The notes under the pieces were generated by a model. The model saw nothing but the letters and a program-made list of their open reading frames with translations, made no database searches and was not told where the DNA came from. The position numbers and the translations under genes are program-made. From Streptomyces venezuelae (GTDB lineage Bacteria; Actinomycetota; Actinomycetes; Streptomycetales; Streptomycetaceae), in NCBI RefSeq assembly GCF_008642355.1, contig NZ_CP029193.1, positions 5,170,001 through 5,234,000 on the forward strand: DNA of 64,000 bases. The letters run 5' to 3'. Positions 41,585 to 52,590 of this stretch are shown one piece after another. Numbering within the stretch: the stretch's first letter is position 1; every line of letters begins with the position of its first letter.

Positions 41585-43819
41585 ATGGGCCGAGCCGAAG
41601 AACGACAAGCGCGGCAGCGCGGGGCCCGCAGGGCAGCGCGCAAGCGCCCGTCCGGCGGCAAGCGCACCGGCATACGCCGCTTCTTCACCTGGAAGAAGAT
41701 CCTCGGAACTTTCCTCGGGTTCTGCCTGCTCGGCATGCTCGGCTTCGTCGTGCTCTACCTCGTCGTGGACATCCCCAAGGGCAACGCCGCGGCGAAGATG
41801 CAGAGCAACGTCTACAAGTACAGCAACGGCGATGTCATCGCGCGTACCGGAGACGTGAACCGCGAAATCGTCGACCTGGACAAGGTTCCCGAGGACGTCC
41901 AGAAGACCTTCGTCGCCGCGGAGAACAAGTCCTTCTACAAGGACGAGGGCATCGACTTCAAGGGCACGGCCCGCGGTGTCCTGAACACGCTGACCGGCAA
42001 GGGCAAGCAGGGTGGCTCGACGATCACCCAGCAGTACGTGAAGAACTACTACCTCAGCCAGGACCAGACCGTCAGCCGCAAGCTGAAGGAGCTCGTCATC
42101 TCGCTGAAGGTGGACCGCGAGAAGAGCAAGGACGACATTCTCGCGGGCTACATCAACACCAGCTACTACGGCCGCGGCGCGTACGGCATCCAGGCCGCCG
42201 CCCAGGCGTACTACCGCGTCGACGCCAAGGAGCTGAACGTCCAGCAGGGCGCCTACCTCGCCGCCCTGCTCCAGGCCCCGAGCCAGTACGACTGGGCCGC
42301 CGCGACGCCGACCGGCAAGAAGCTCGTCAAGCAGCGCTGGAACTATGTCCTCGACAACATGGTCGAGGAGGGCTGGCTGGACTCCGGCAAGCGCGAGGGC
42401 CTGACCTTCCCCAAGCCGAAGGATCCCAAGGCGCCGCCCGGCCGCGAGGGCCAGATCGGCTACCTGGTGGAGGAGGCCAAGCGTGAGGTCCTGCGCAACA
42501 GCAACCTCAGCGAGGCCGAGTTCGAGGCCGGCGGCTACACCGTCACCCTGAACATCGACCCCAAGAAGCAGAAGCAGCTCGAGAAGGCCGTCGACGCGCA
42601 GCTGAACGACAAGCTCGACCGCAAGAAGAACAAGGCGGACGCACGCGTCCAGGCGGGCGCCGCGTCCGTCGACCCCAAAACGGGCAAGGTCCTCGCCATG
42701 TACGGCGGTGAGGACTACGTGAAGCACTTCACGAACAACGCCACCCGCCGCGACTACCAGCCGGCCTCCACCTTCAAGCCGCTGATCCTCGCCGCGGCCC
42801 TGGAGAACGGCGCCAGGACGCAGGAAGGCCTGCCGATCACCGCGAGCACCGTCTACGACGGCACCAGCAGGCGGCCGGTCAAGGGCGGCGACGTGGCCTT
42901 CGCACCGCCCAATGAGGACAACATCAGCTACGGCCCCGTCACCGTCCAGAAGGCGATGAACAAGTCCGTCAACTCCGTCTTCGCGCAGATGGGCGTGGAC
43001 GTGGGCATGCCCAAGGTCATGGAGACGGCGGGCAAGCTCGGCATGGACGTCAAGGGACTGCCCGCCGTGCCCGCCCAGACCCTCGGCTCCATGGGCGCGA
43101 GCCCGCTGGAGATGGCCGGTGTCTACGCCACGCTCGACAATCACGGCAAGAAGGTCACCCCGGCCCTGGTCGGCTCCGTCGAGCACAAGGACCGCACGGT
43201 CGACCTGCCGGACCCGATCGGCGACCAGGTCGTCCAGCGGGGCACCGCGGACTCCATCACGTCGGTCCTGACCGGCGTGGTCGACGACGGCACCGGCAGC
43301 GCGGTCCGCAACCCCGCGCAGGACGTCGCGGGCAAGACGGGCACCTCCGACGACAACAAGTCGGCCTGGTTCGCCGGCTACACGCCGAAGCTCGTCACCG
43401 CCGTCGGCCTGTTCGGCGAGGGCGCCAAGGGCGATCAGGTGTCCATGAAGGGCGCGGGCGGCTTCCCTCGCATCAACGGCTCGGGCTTCCCCGCCAAGAT
43501 CTGGGCGGCCTACACGTTCGACGCCATGGGCTCGCCGAGCTCGTTCGACCTCGACACGAACATGGGCGCCGCCATCGCGCCGGTCCCTGACCCGTCGTCG
43601 AAGGCCCCGAAGGACCCGTCGAGCACGCCGACGGCGCCGGAGGACGACGACGAGCCGACGAAGAAGCCGTCGAAGACACCGACCCCGACGAAGTCGTCCA
43701 CGTCGCCGACCCCGACCCCGACGCCGACCAAGACGACGCCGACGCCGACGGCCGACCCGGACCCGACGGACACCGGCGGGCCCCCGGACCCGGAGGACGG
43801 CAGGCCCAGCAGGGACTGA
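41585..43819 (+). CDS. Class A penicillin-binding protein (transglycosylase/transpeptidase)
   Basis: The 744-residue bifunctional peptidoglycan synthase has a basic cytoplasmic tail, one membrane helix (~38-60), and a GT51 domain with AAENKSFYKDEGID (catalytic Glu) and KQGGSTITQQ. The transpeptidase has SxxK (ASTFKP, ~393-398), SVN (KSVNSVF) and KTGT (~583). A ~75-residue Thr/Pro/Ser tail is typical of actinobacterial PBPs. It polymerises and cross-links peptidoglycan outside the membrane. The ATG follows GGAG. A strong terminator follows. Confidence 0.95.
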   Translation: MGRAEERQARQRGARRAARKRPSGGKRTGIRRFFTWKKILGTFLGFCLLGMLGFVVLYLVVDIPKGNAAAKMQSNVYKYSNGDVIARTGDVNREIVDLDKVPEDVQKTFVAAENKSFYKDEGIDFKGTARGVLNTLTGKGKQGGSTITQQYVKNYYLSQDQTVSRKLKELVISLKVDREKSKDDILAGYINTSYYGRGAYGIQAAAQAYYRVDAKELNVQQGAYLAALLQAPSQYDWAAATPTGKKLVKQRWNYVLDNMVEEGWLDSGKREGLTFPKPKDPKAPPGREGQIGYLVEEAKREVLRNSNLSEAEFEAGGYTVTLNIDPKKQKQLEKAVDAQLNDKLDRKKNKADARVQAGAASVDPKTGKVLAMYGGEDYVKHFTNNATRRDYQPASTFKPLILAAALENGARTQEGLPITASTVYDGTSRRPVKGGDVAFAPPNEDNISYGPVTVQKAMNKSVNSVFAQMGVDVGMPKVMETAGKLGMDVKGLPAVPAQTLGSMGASPLEMAGVYATLDNHGKKVTPALVGSVEHKDRTVDLPDPIGDQVVQRGTADSITSVLTGVVDDGTGSAVRNPAQDVAGKTGTSDDNKSAWFAGYTPKLVTAVGLFGEGAKGDQVSMKGAGGFPRINGSGFPAKIWAAYTFDAMGSPSSFDLDTNMGAAIAPVPDPSSKAPKDPSSTPTAPEDDDEPTKKPSKTPTPTKSSTSPTPTPTPTKTTPTPTADPDPTDTGGPPDPEDGRPSRD

Positions 43820-43840
43820 GAACCCGTCGCCGAGACGAGA

Positions 43841-43879
43841 AAGAGGCGCCCCGGACCGTAAAGGTCCGGGGCGCCTCTT
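43841..43879. terminator. 17-bp hairpin between convergent genes
   Basis: Arms 43841-43857 and 43863-43879 pair perfectly around GTAAA; CTT follows on the + strand. Confidence 0.8.
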
Positions 43880-43902
43880 CTTGCGTACGGAACCGGTGCC
43901 GG

Positions 43903-45933
43903 TCAGCTCCGGTTCAGCTCGAACCAGACCACCTTGCCGGTGCTCAGCCGCGTGGCACCCCAGCGCCGCGCCATCTTGTTGACCAGGTACAGGCCACGGC
44001 CGCCCTCGTCCGTGGCGCGCGCCTGCCGCAGCCGCGGCAGCTGCGGCACGTCGTCGCCGACCTCGCAGCGCAGCACGTCGGTCCGCAGCAGCCGCAGCGT
44101 GATCGGCCGCGACGCGTACCGCACCGCGTTCGTCACGACCTCGCTGACCAGCAGCTCCACCGAATCGGTCAGCTCTTCGAGACCCCAGCGGGCCAGCGCG
44201 CTGCGCGCCAGCCTGCGGGCCCGGGACGGCGTCGCGTTCTCCGGTTCGAGGAACCAGTACGCCACGTCGCTCGGCGCGATCCCGTCGAAGCGGGCCGCGA
44301 GCAGCGCGATGTCGTCGTCCCGGTCGCCCGGACCGAGCATGTCGAGCACCTCGTCGCAGAGCGCCTCAAGGGGCGGCGGGTGGTCCGGGCCCGTCAACTG
44401 GGCGGTGGCGGCCAGCCGCTCGCGCAGCTGCTCTATGCCGGTCCACACGTCGCGCAGACGGGACTCGACGAGCCCGTCCGTGTAGAGGAGCAGGGTCGCG
44501 CCCGCGGGGGCGTCCAGCTCCACGGCCTCGAAGTCGACGCCGCCCACGCCGATGGGGGCGCCCGGCGGCACCCGCAGGACCTCCGCCCGGCCGCCCAGGT
44601 GCAGCAGGACGGGCGGCGGGTGGCCCGCGTTGGCGATGGTGATGCGGTGCGACACCGGGTCGTACACCGCGTACAGGCAGGTCGCCATGCGGTCGGAGCC
44701 GAGCCGCTGCGCCTGCTCGTCCAGGTGGTGCAGGACCTCCTGGGGCGGCAGGTCGAGCCCGGCGAGGGTCTGCGCGGTCGTCCGCAGCTGGCCCATGATG
44801 GCCGCCGACGTCATGGAGTGCCCCATGACGTCACCGACGACCAGGGCGACGCGGCTGCCGGGCAAGGGGATCGCGTCGTACCAGTCGCCGCCGACCCGGG
44901 CGGTCTCGGCGGCCGGGAGGTAGCGCGAGGCGAGCCGCACGCCGGTCGGGCGCGGCAGCGTCTCGGGAAGCATGGTGCGCTGCAACTCGTCGGCGATGTA
45001 CGCCTCGCGGCCGTACAGGACCGCCTTGTCGATGCCGAGCGCGCTGTGCGTGGCCAGCTGGGCGGCGACGAGGAGATCGTCCGCCTCGAACGCGGGCCGG
45101 TCGGGGCGGCGCAGGAACACGGCCGCGCCGATCACCCGGCGGCGCCCCCGCAGCGGCGCGAGGATGCCCCGCTGCCCGCCCGGCAGGGTGCGTCCCTCGC
45201 CGAGCAGTTCGGGCAGCGCGGCGCGGGCCGCCGCCGAGTCGGCGAAGACCGGGCGCACCCCGCGCAGCACCTCGGCGAGCGCGCCGCCGGGCCGCACCTC
45301 GCACAGCTCGGCGCTGCCCATCACATCGGTGATGTCGGCCTGCGCCGTCTGCGGCGCGGGCAGCGTGCCACCGCCGTCGGTGTCCGGTTCCTCGCCGCCC
45401 TCCTCGATGGAGCGCAGCCGGTCGGAGCGGCGCAGCCGCAGCACCAGCGGGCCCGTGGGCCGCTCGTCGCCGACCGGCAGCGGATCGCGCAGGTAGACCA
45501 GGATCGCGTCGGAGAACGTCGGCACCGTCGCCCGGCACAGGCCCATCACGATCTCGTCGAGGTCTATGCCGCGGGCGATGCGCCGCGTCGCGGCGCCCAC
45601 GAAACGGAGCCGGTCGCCGTCGCGCCGCATCGCCACCGGGCCCGCGCCGGGCGGCCTCGGCCGGCCGGAGCGCCGCTCCTCGCCGTCCGGCGGTCCCACC
45701 GGTGCGGGGCCCGGCTGCGAGGGCACGCCGCTCTCGGGCACGGGGCGCGGGCGGTGCGGGTCGGGCTCGGCGGCCGGGGACTGGGTGTGCTCATCGGAGG
45801 ACGGCACGGCTGTGCTGCCACCGCCCTCCGAGGTCTCCGGGGAACGCAGCAGCGCCCCGCGGGGATCCGCGGGGGCGGTCGGCCGGGCAGCTGGTGCCTT
45901 GCGACCCTCGTGGGGGGTGAGGTGCTCCGTCAC
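43903..45933 (-). CDS. SpoIIE-type PP2C phosphatase with GAF and HATPase domains
   Basis: This 676-residue protein has a disordered Pro-rich N-terminus (~1-110), a GAF-like sensor region (~130-310), and a PP2C/SpoIIE phosphatase core (DELQRTMLPETLP, VGGDWYDAIPL, VVGDVMGHSMTSA, NAGHPPPVL, DGLVE, DDIALLAARF). A C-terminal HATPase_c anti-sigma-like kinase fold carries ELLVSEVVTNAVRYAS and GGRGLYLVNKMA. It likely dephosphorylates anti-anti-sigma factors and may also bind a sigma or anti-anti-sigma partner. GTG at 45933 is chosen; the frame is open upstream to the inverted repeat and the start is uncertain. Confidence 0.88.
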   Translation of the reverse strand: MTEHLTPHEGRKAPAARPTAPADPRGALLRSPETSEGGGSTAVPSSDEHTQSPAAEPDPHRPRPVPESGVPSQPGPAPVGPPDGEERRSGRPRPPGAGPVAMRRDGDRLRFVGAATRRIARGIDLDEIVMGLCRATVPTFSDAILVYLRDPLPVGDERPTGPLVLRLRRSDRLRSIEEGGEEPDTDGGGTLPAPQTAQADITDVMGSAELCEVRPGGALAEVLRGVRPVFADSAAARAALPELLGEGRTLPGGQRGILAPLRGRRRVIGAAVFLRRPDRPAFEADDLLVAAQLATHSALGIDKAVLYGREAYIADELQRTMLPETLPRPTGVRLASRYLPAAETARVGGDWYDAIPLPGSRVALVVGDVMGHSMTSAAIMGQLRTTAQTLAGLDLPPQEVLHHLDEQAQRLGSDRMATCLYAVYDPVSHRITIANAGHPPPVLLHLGGRAEVLRVPPGAPIGVGGVDFEAVELDAPAGATLLLYTDGLVESRLRDVWTGIEQLRERLAATAQLTGPDHPPPLEALCDEVLDMLGPGDRDDDIALLAARFDGIAPSDVAYWFLEPENATPSRARRLARSALARWGLEELTDSVELLVSEVVTNAVRYASRPITLRLLRTDVLRCEVGDDVPQLPRLRQARATDEGGRGLYLVNKMARRWGATRLSTGKVVWFELNRS

Positions 45934-45994
45934 GCGTTCTGAATCCGTCCGTCCGGGGCTGCGCGCGGTGCGCGCCGTCCAGCGTTGCACGTTG

Positions 45995-46107
45995 CTGAGA
46001 GCCTGTCTTCGAACCCCGGCTGCACGCCGACGCCCGGCACACACGCCCCGACCGCCGCCGCGCCCGCGCTCCGCGCGGACGACGGGGGTTCACAGACAGG
46101 CTCTCAG
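45995..46107. mobile_element. 113-bp MITE-like inverted-repeat element
   Basis: The ends CTGAGAGCCTGTCT (45995-46008) and AGACAGGCTCTCAG (46094-46107) are perfect inverse copies; extending inward, 21 of 23 positions match (GAACCCC with GGGGTTC). The core has no gene. The right end overlaps the methyltransferase stop codon. Long terminal inverted repeats around a short non-coding core fit a MITE or an IS end pair; a large transcription-terminating stem-loop is the alternative. No clear target duplication was seen. Confidence 0.5.
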
Positions 46108-46745
46108 CCGCGTCGGCAGTGCAGAAAGACCTGGTGCTCGGGTGGTGCGTCGGTGCTTGCGGGGGCGTACGCATACGTGTCCTCGCCGGTGATCTCGAAT
46201 CCCGCGTCCCGCACGACCTGCCGCAGTTCGTCCGCCAGGTAACCCGATACCCGGATCGTGTGCCCCAGGAACGGAATTGCCGCGTCGTCCAGGTCGGCCT
46301 CGACCATGGACAGCTCCATCAGGCCTCCCGGTCGCAGCAGCCCGTGCAGCAGCCGCAGCGCTTCGGGGATCTCGGCGCGCGGCAGCATCAGGAGGGCGAA
46401 GAAGCACGCGATGCCGTCGAACCTGCCGACACCACCGGGTCCTTCGGCCCTCAGGTCGGCTATGTCGAGCTGCCGGAACTCGGCGGCCGGCACGTTCTTT
46501 CCCGCCAGCTCAAGCATGCCCGTCGAGATGTCCGTGCCGAGCACCGAGTGGCCGGATTCGGTCAGCTGCCGGGCGGTCGGCAGACCGGTGCCGCAGCCCA
46601 CGTCGAGAACGCGGGAACCGGCGGGAAGCGCCGTCGCGAGCCGGCGTCCCGCGGCGAGCTGGCCCTCCTTGTGCGGGAAGGCGTCGTCGTAGTGCTGCCC
46701 GATGGCATCAAAGGCCTCGGCCTGACCCCTGCGGTCCTCGCTCAC
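46104..46745 (-). CDS. SAM-dependent methyltransferase
   Basis: The 213-residue class I methyltransferase has motif I VLDVGCGTGLPTA, GTDISTGML, and LLRPGGLMELSM. It has Methyltransf_11/25-like length and order; acceptor unknown. The GTG start follows GAGGGGCGG. Its last codons run into the 113-bp inverted-repeat element, so its C-terminus may have been altered by the insertion. Confidence 0.85.
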   Translation of the reverse strand: MSEDRRGQAEAFDAIGQHYDDAFPHKEGQLAAGRRLATALPAGSRVLDVGCGTGLPTARQLTESGHSVLGTDISTGMLELAGKNVPAAEFRQLDIADLRAEGPGGVGRFDGIACFFALLMLPRAEIPEALRLLHGLLRPGGLMELSMVEADLDDAAIPFLGHTIRVSGYLADELRQVVRDAGFEITGEDTYAYAPASTDAPPEHQVFLHCRRG

Positions 46746-46861
46746 GTTCTGCCGCCCCTCGATGACTTCCTGTCAGGCACCGCGCAGACCCTCGGAGTTA
46801 CTGCTGTGCGCCCTTGCGGAGGACGATCCTACGTTTGAACCACGGGGGCGCATCAAGGGTC

Positions 46862-47548
46862 TCATGAGGACACATGCGCGGGCGTACGGTCCCAGTCATC
46901 CGGAAGGGGCGGTACGACCCAGGACGGATCGGGACGCCAGTGCTGCCAGCCGTCCGAGAACGGCGCCCCCCACGCGGCGATCACGTCGAGCGCGGCGCGA
47001 CCCGCCGCACGTACGTCAGCGGCCTTTCCCGCGTCCATCAGACCGACCCTGCGGGCCTCGGCGAACTCGTCCTCGTCGTGCCAGCGCCAGCTGCGGTCCG
47101 GGCTCACGGAGATGTCCAGAAAGTGATCCTCGGAGTCCACGCCTCCGGACCAACGGACGCGCGGCTCCTCCAGGTTGACGTACCAGCTCCGGAACTGCCA
47201 GCCCGGCTCCCAGAACAGCCAGACCGACCACGGTTCGTCCGGTCTCGCCAGCTTCAGGACGCCGGTGCCGAACCAGTGGTCGCGGCGGACGGCGCGCGGC
47301 TTGGTGTAGCGGGTGGCGAGCGGCTCGTCGTGCACGGGGGTGCCGTCGGCGAGCACCGGCTTCACGCATTCGGTGCCGGGCGCCATCCACACGGCGAGCA
47401 GCTCGTCGGTGTCCCGCACGACGGTGACGGGGCGGCAGATGTGGACCCGGTTCCCGGAGTTCTCCCGGTACCGCCACAGGATGTGGTCCCCGGGCGCCCA
47501 CCGCGCCACCCCGTCACCGGCCGCCGTCTTCCCGTCGAGGTCTGTCAT
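46862..47548 (-). CDS. DUF402 domain protein
   Basis: This 228-residue DUF402 protein has the pattern WAPGDHILWRYR, HWFGTGVLKLARPDEPWSVWLFW, WYVNLEEP and DHFLDISVSPD. Related proteins include FomD-type nucleotidyl hydrolases with a barrel fold and metal-binding acidic residues. The specific reaction is unknown. TAGTAT lies 6 nt before the ATG, suggesting a leaderless message. Confidence 0.85.
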   Translation of the reverse strand: MTDLDGKTAAGDGVARWAPGDHILWRYRENSGNRVHICRPVTVVRDTDELLAVWMAPGTECVKPVLADGTPVHDEPLATRYTKPRAVRRDHWFGTGVLKLARPDEPWSVWLFWEPGWQFRSWYVNLEEPRVRWSGGVDSEDHFLDISVSPDRSWRWHDEDEFAEARRVGLMDAGKAADVRAAGRAALDVIAAWGAPFSDGWQHWRPDPSWVVPPLPDDWDRTPAHVSS

Positions 47549-47554
47549 GCACAG

Positions 47555-47560
47555 ATACTA
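47555..47560 (-). promoter_or_regulatory. Probable -10 box of DUF402 gene
   Basis: TAGTAT on the minus strand, 6 nt before the ATG; close to the TANNNT consensus. Confidence 0.5.
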
Positions 47561-47590
47561 GACGCCCGGTTCCCGCGGGAGGCGGTGTCG

Positions 47591-49003
47591 CTACGGATGC
47601 GTCATCCGCAGGACGTCCAGTGCCTCGTCCAGCTGTTCCAGGGTGAGGTCGCCCCGCTCCACGTACCCGGATTCGAGGACGACCTCGCGGATCGTCCTCC
47701 GCTCGGCGAGGGACTTCTTGGCGACCTTCGCCGCCTCCTCGTACCCGATGTACTTGTTCAGGGGCGTCACGACGGACGGCGACGACTCGGCGTACTCCCT
47801 GGCGCGCTCGCGGTTGGCGGTGATGCCGTCGACGGTGCGGTCGGCGAGCAGGCGCGCCACATTGGCGAGGAGCCGGATCGACTCCAGGACGTTCTTGGCG
47901 ATGACCGGCAGCATGACGTTCAGCTCGAAATTGCCGGCCGCGCCCGCCGCGGCGACCGTCGCGTCGTTGCCGGTGACCTGCGCGGCGACCATCAGCGCGG
48001 CCTCCGGGATGACCGGGTTGACCTTGCCGGGCATGATCGAGGAGCCGGGCTGGAGGTCCGGCAGGCCGATCTCGGCGAGGCCGGTGCGCGGGCCCGACGC
48101 CATCCACCGCAGATCGTTCGCGATCTTCGTCAGGCCGACGCCGATCGTGCGCAGCTGCCCGCTGGTCTCGACGATGCCGTCCCGCGCGCCCTGCGCCTCG
48201 AAGTGGTCGCGCGCCTCCGTCAGCGGCAGCCCGGTGGTCCGCGCGACCTCGGCGATGACGGCCGCGGAGAAACCGGGCGGCGTGTTGATGCCGGTGCCCA
48301 CGGCCGTGCCGCCCAGCGGCAGTTCGGCGAGGCGGGGGAGCGAGGCGCGGAGCCGCTCGACGCCGTACCGCATCTGGGCCGCGTACCCGCCGAACTCCTG
48401 GCCGAGCGTCACCGGTGTCGCGTCCATGAGGTGGGTGCGCCCGGACTTCACGACGTCCGAGAATTCCTCTGCCTTGCGCTCCAGGGCGGCGGCGAGGTGT
48501 TCGAGCGCGGGAATGAGGTCGTTGCTGACCGCGCCCGTCGCCGCGATGTGGATCGAGGACGGGAAGACGTCGTTCGAGGACTGCGAGGCGTTGACGTGGT
48601 CGTTGGGGTGCACGTCGCGGCCGAGGCGCTCGGTCGCGAGGGTGGCGATGACCTCGTTGGTGTTCATGTTGGACGACGTGCCCGAGCCGGTCTGGAAGAC
48701 GTCGACGGGGAAGTGGTCGTCCCAGCGTCCCTCGGCGACCTCGGCCGCCGCGTCCGCGATGGCGTCGGCGACGTCCTTGTCGACCACCCCGAGCTCCGCG
48801 TTGACCTTCGCGGCGGCCGCCTTGATCCGGGCGAGCGCGGCGATGTGGGCGCGCTCCAGGACCTGTCCCGAGATGGGGAAGTTCTCCACCGCCCGCTGCG
48901 TCTGGGCACGCCATTTGGCGTGCGCGGGGACCCGCACCTCGCCCATCGAGTCGTGCTCGGTCCGGTACTCGCCGGTGCGGCCTTCGCTGGCGTCGCTGGT
49001 CAT
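47591..49003 (-). CDS. fumC: Class II fumarate hydratase
   Basis: The 470-residue protein belongs to the fumarase/aspartase superfamily with [14 protein letters not shown], the catalytic-loop signature [11 protein letters not shown] and NLMDATP-type segment [12 protein letters not shown]. It interconverts fumarate and malate without an iron-sulfur cluster. The ATG at 49003 has TAGGTT 6 nt before it and no clear ribosome site. It is divergent from the SGNH hydrolase gene. A class I fumarase lies 1.7 kb away. Confidence 0.95.
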   Translation of the reverse strand: MTSDASEGRTGEYRTEHDSMGEVRVPAHAKWRAQTQRAVENFPISGQVLERAHIAALARIKAAAAKVNAELGVVDKDVADAIADAAAEVAEGRWDDHFPVDVFQTGSGTSSNMNTNEVIATLATERLGRDVHPNDHVNASQSSNDVFPSSIHIAATGAVSNDLIPALEHLAAALERKAEEFSDVVKSGRTHLMDATPVTLGQEFGGYAAQMRYGVERLRASLPRLAELPLGGTAVGTGINTPPGFSAAVIAEVARTTGLPLTEARDHFEAQGARDGIVETSGQLRTIGVGLTKIANDLRWMASGPRTGLAEIGLPDLQPGSSIMPGKVNPVIPEAALMVAAQVTGNDATVAAAGAAGNFELNVMLPVIAKNVLESIRLLANVARLLADRTVDGITANRERAREYAESSPSVVTPLNKYIGYEEAAKVAKKSLAERRTIREVVLESGYVERGDLTLEQLDEALDVLRMTHP

Positions 49004-49009
49004 GCGCTG

Positions 49010-49015
49010 AACCTA
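49010..49015 (-). promoter_or_regulatory. Probable -10 box of fumC
   Basis: TAGGTT on the minus strand ends 6 nt before the ATG. Confidence 0.5.
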
Positions 49016-49079
49016 CCTCTCCGCTCAAACCCCGTGGAAAGTTGAGCACTTGTCTTGTTCCAGGTATTCCCAAGTCTGC

Positions 49080-49091
49080 TACTGACCAGTA
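49080..49091. promoter_or_regulatory. 12-bp palindrome in fumC / hydrolase divergent region
   Basis: TACTGACCAGTA is an inverted repeat (TACTG-AC-CAGTA), 34 bp above the hydrolase ATG in an AT-richer stretch. It looks like a TetR- or GntR-type operator; the regulator is not in the window. Confidence 0.4.
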
Positions 49092-49125
49092 AAAACCCTG
49101 GGTAACACCACACCGGGGAGGCGCA

Positions 49126-50703
49126 ATGGAGCGCAACAGACGCAGCGGGCGAAGCGGCGGCGGGAGGCGAAGCAGCGGCAGGGGACGCCTGCGATGTTCG
49201 TTCGCGGCGGCGGTCGCGATGGCGGCCGTGCTCGGCACGGCCGCGGCCGTGCCCGCCCAGGCGGCGGACGGCGGCGGGGCGCAGACCGCCGCCGCGACGC
49301 CCCTGCCGCCCGAGCTGGAGAAGATCCGGGCGGCCGAGGCCACCAAGCTCTACGGCAGCCCCGCGGAGCGCCCCATGGCCGACCGCAAGACCGGCCTGAT
49401 CTCGCTCGGCGACAGCGAGATCTCGGGTGAGGGCGTCGGCACGTACGAACCGGGCACGGACGGCCCCGACAACTGGTGCCACCGCTCACCGGACGCCGCG
49501 ATCCACCGCACCGGCATCCCCGCGGACGTGACGTACAACGTCGCCTGCTCCGGTGCGCAGACCGTCAACATCAGGATCGGCGGCCAGAAGCAATATGCCG
49601 ACGAGCTGGTCCAGAGCGACAACCTCGCGATCAAGGCGCGCAACACGAGGATCAAGACGATCCTGCTCGTCATCGGCGCCAACGACGACCTCCAGTTCGC
49701 CCCCGTGATGACGGACTGCGTCACCCGCTACCTGCTCCTCCAGGGGCCCTGCGCCGGCAAGTACGACGACGGCTGGCAGGCGCGTGTCGACGCCCTCGTC
49801 CCCAAGGTCGAGCAGTCCATCCGCGACCTGAAGACCGTCATGAAGGACGCGGGATACCAGGAGGGCGACTACAAACTCGTCGCCATGGGCTACCCGAGCC
49901 CGATCGGCCCCGACTTCCGCGACAACCCGAAGTTCCCGGGCAAGCTCGCCTGCGGCGGACTCGGCTACGACTCCGACACCGAGTGGGGCCGCAACATCGC
50001 GGTACCGGCCTTCGAGACCGGCATGCGCAGGGCCGCGCGGAACGCCGGCGCCACCTACCTCGACAACTCGCGCCTCTTCCACGGCCACGAGGTCTGCATG
50101 GAGGACACCTGGGCGCGCGGTCTGTACGTGGACCTGTCGAACCCGTTCCCGCCGGACTCCAACTCGGTGCGCCAGTCGTTCCACCCCAACGCCCGCGGCC
50201 ACGCCGCCTTCGCGTCCTGCCTCACGCAGATCCACAACTCGGACCGGCGCGAGGGCAGTTGCGCCGACCCCGCGAGCACGGGCAGCCCGAAGCTGTACCC
50301 GGTGGCCTGGGACGACGTGTACAAGCCGCTGAGGAACGAGGCCACCGGCACCTGCGTGGACGTCGACGCCTCCAGGAGCGGCAACGGGACCAGGGTCCAG
50401 GGCTGGGACTGCACCGACAACCGCAACCAGACCTGGTGGCACGACGGCACCTCCGGTGGGCAGCGCTCGCTGCACACCGGCCTCACCCAGGACCGCTGCC
50501 TGGACGTGCCCGACAGTGCCTACAAGGAAGGCACCGCGGTCGTGCTCTGGAACTGCCACGGCGGCGCCAACCAGAAGTTCGTCCGTGACGCGGGAACGGT
50601 GCGTCCCGCCGCCGACACCGGGCTCTGCCTGACCCTCGCGGGGGCCAAGGAGCCGGTGCGGCTGCAGAAGTGCACGGGAGCGGCGAACCAGCGGTTCGCC
50701 TGA
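49126..50703 (+). CDS. Secreted SGNH hydrolase with ricin-B lectin domain
   Basis: This 525-residue protein has a long signal peptide (~1-47, AQA end) and an SGNH/GDSL esterase domain: nucleophile in LGDSEISGEG (~84), Asn in IGANDD, His in SFHPNARGH. A C-terminal ~120-residue ricin-type beta-trefoil follows, with QTWWH, QKFV and QRFA (QxW-like) repeats. It probably removes acyl groups from a carbohydrate or lipid held by the lectin part, outside the cell. GGGGAGG precedes the ATG. A perfect palindromic terminator follows. Confidence 0.9.
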   Translation: MERNRRSGRSGGGRRSSGRGRLRCSFAAAVAMAAVLGTAAAVPAQAADGGGAQTAAATPLPPELEKIRAAEATKLYGSPAERPMADRKTGLISLGDSEISGEGVGTYEPGTDGPDNWCHRSPDAAIHRTGIPADVTYNVACSGAQTVNIRIGGQKQYADELVQSDNLAIKARNTRIKTILLVIGANDDLQFAPVMTDCVTRYLLLQGPCAGKYDDGWQARVDALVPKVEQSIRDLKTVMKDAGYQEGDYKLVAMGYPSPIGPDFRDNPKFPGKLACGGLGYDSDTEWGRNIAVPAFETGMRRAARNAGATYLDNSRLFHGHEVCMEDTWARGLYVDLSNPFPPDSNSVRQSFHPNARGHAAFASCLTQIHNSDRREGSCADPASTGSPKLYPVAWDDVYKPLRNEATGTCVDVDASRSGNGTRVQGWDCTDNRNQTWWHDGTSGGQRSLHTGLTQDRCLDVPDSAYKEGTAVVLWNCHGGANQKFVRDAGTVRPAADTGLCLTLAGAKEPVRLQKCTGAANQRFA

Positions 50704-50706
50704 GAA

Positions 50707-50750
50707 CGCGGCGGGGCCCCTTCACGCGCGCGTGAAGGGGCCCCGCCGCG
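50707..50750. terminator. 44-bp perfect palindrome terminator
   Basis: Arms 50707-50728 and 50729-50750 are exact inverse copies without a spacer, between convergent hydrolase and fumarase stops. Confidence 0.8.
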
Positions 50751-50755
50751 AGTTG

Positions 50756-52423
<1,668 letters not shown>

Positions 52424-52578
52424 TACGGCCATTCCTCACTCGGCAGACAGCGGCGCGGCCTCCATTGGCGACGCGTCAACCAGCGTAGAGCGCGCTGACC
52501 CGGCCGGGTTTGTGAGGTAAGGCTCAGTAGGCCGGAGCGGGTTGTCCACAGGGGTAGTCGCGATCTATCGCGTTTGGG

Positions 52579-52584
52579 TACGCT
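52579..52584 (+). promoter_or_regulatory. Probable -10 box of DUF1707 gene
   Basis: TACGCT ends 6 nt before the GTG start. Confidence 0.45.
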
Positions 52585-52590
52585 GCCGGT

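Noticed and set aside
46005..46020. TTCGAACCCC word resembling a tRNA T-loop
   Set aside because: No acceptor stem, anticodon arm or CCA end fits around it; it is part of the inverted-repeat element.
46874..49045. 723-codon rightward frame opposite DUF402 and fumC
   Set aside because: Antisense image of two well-supported genes.
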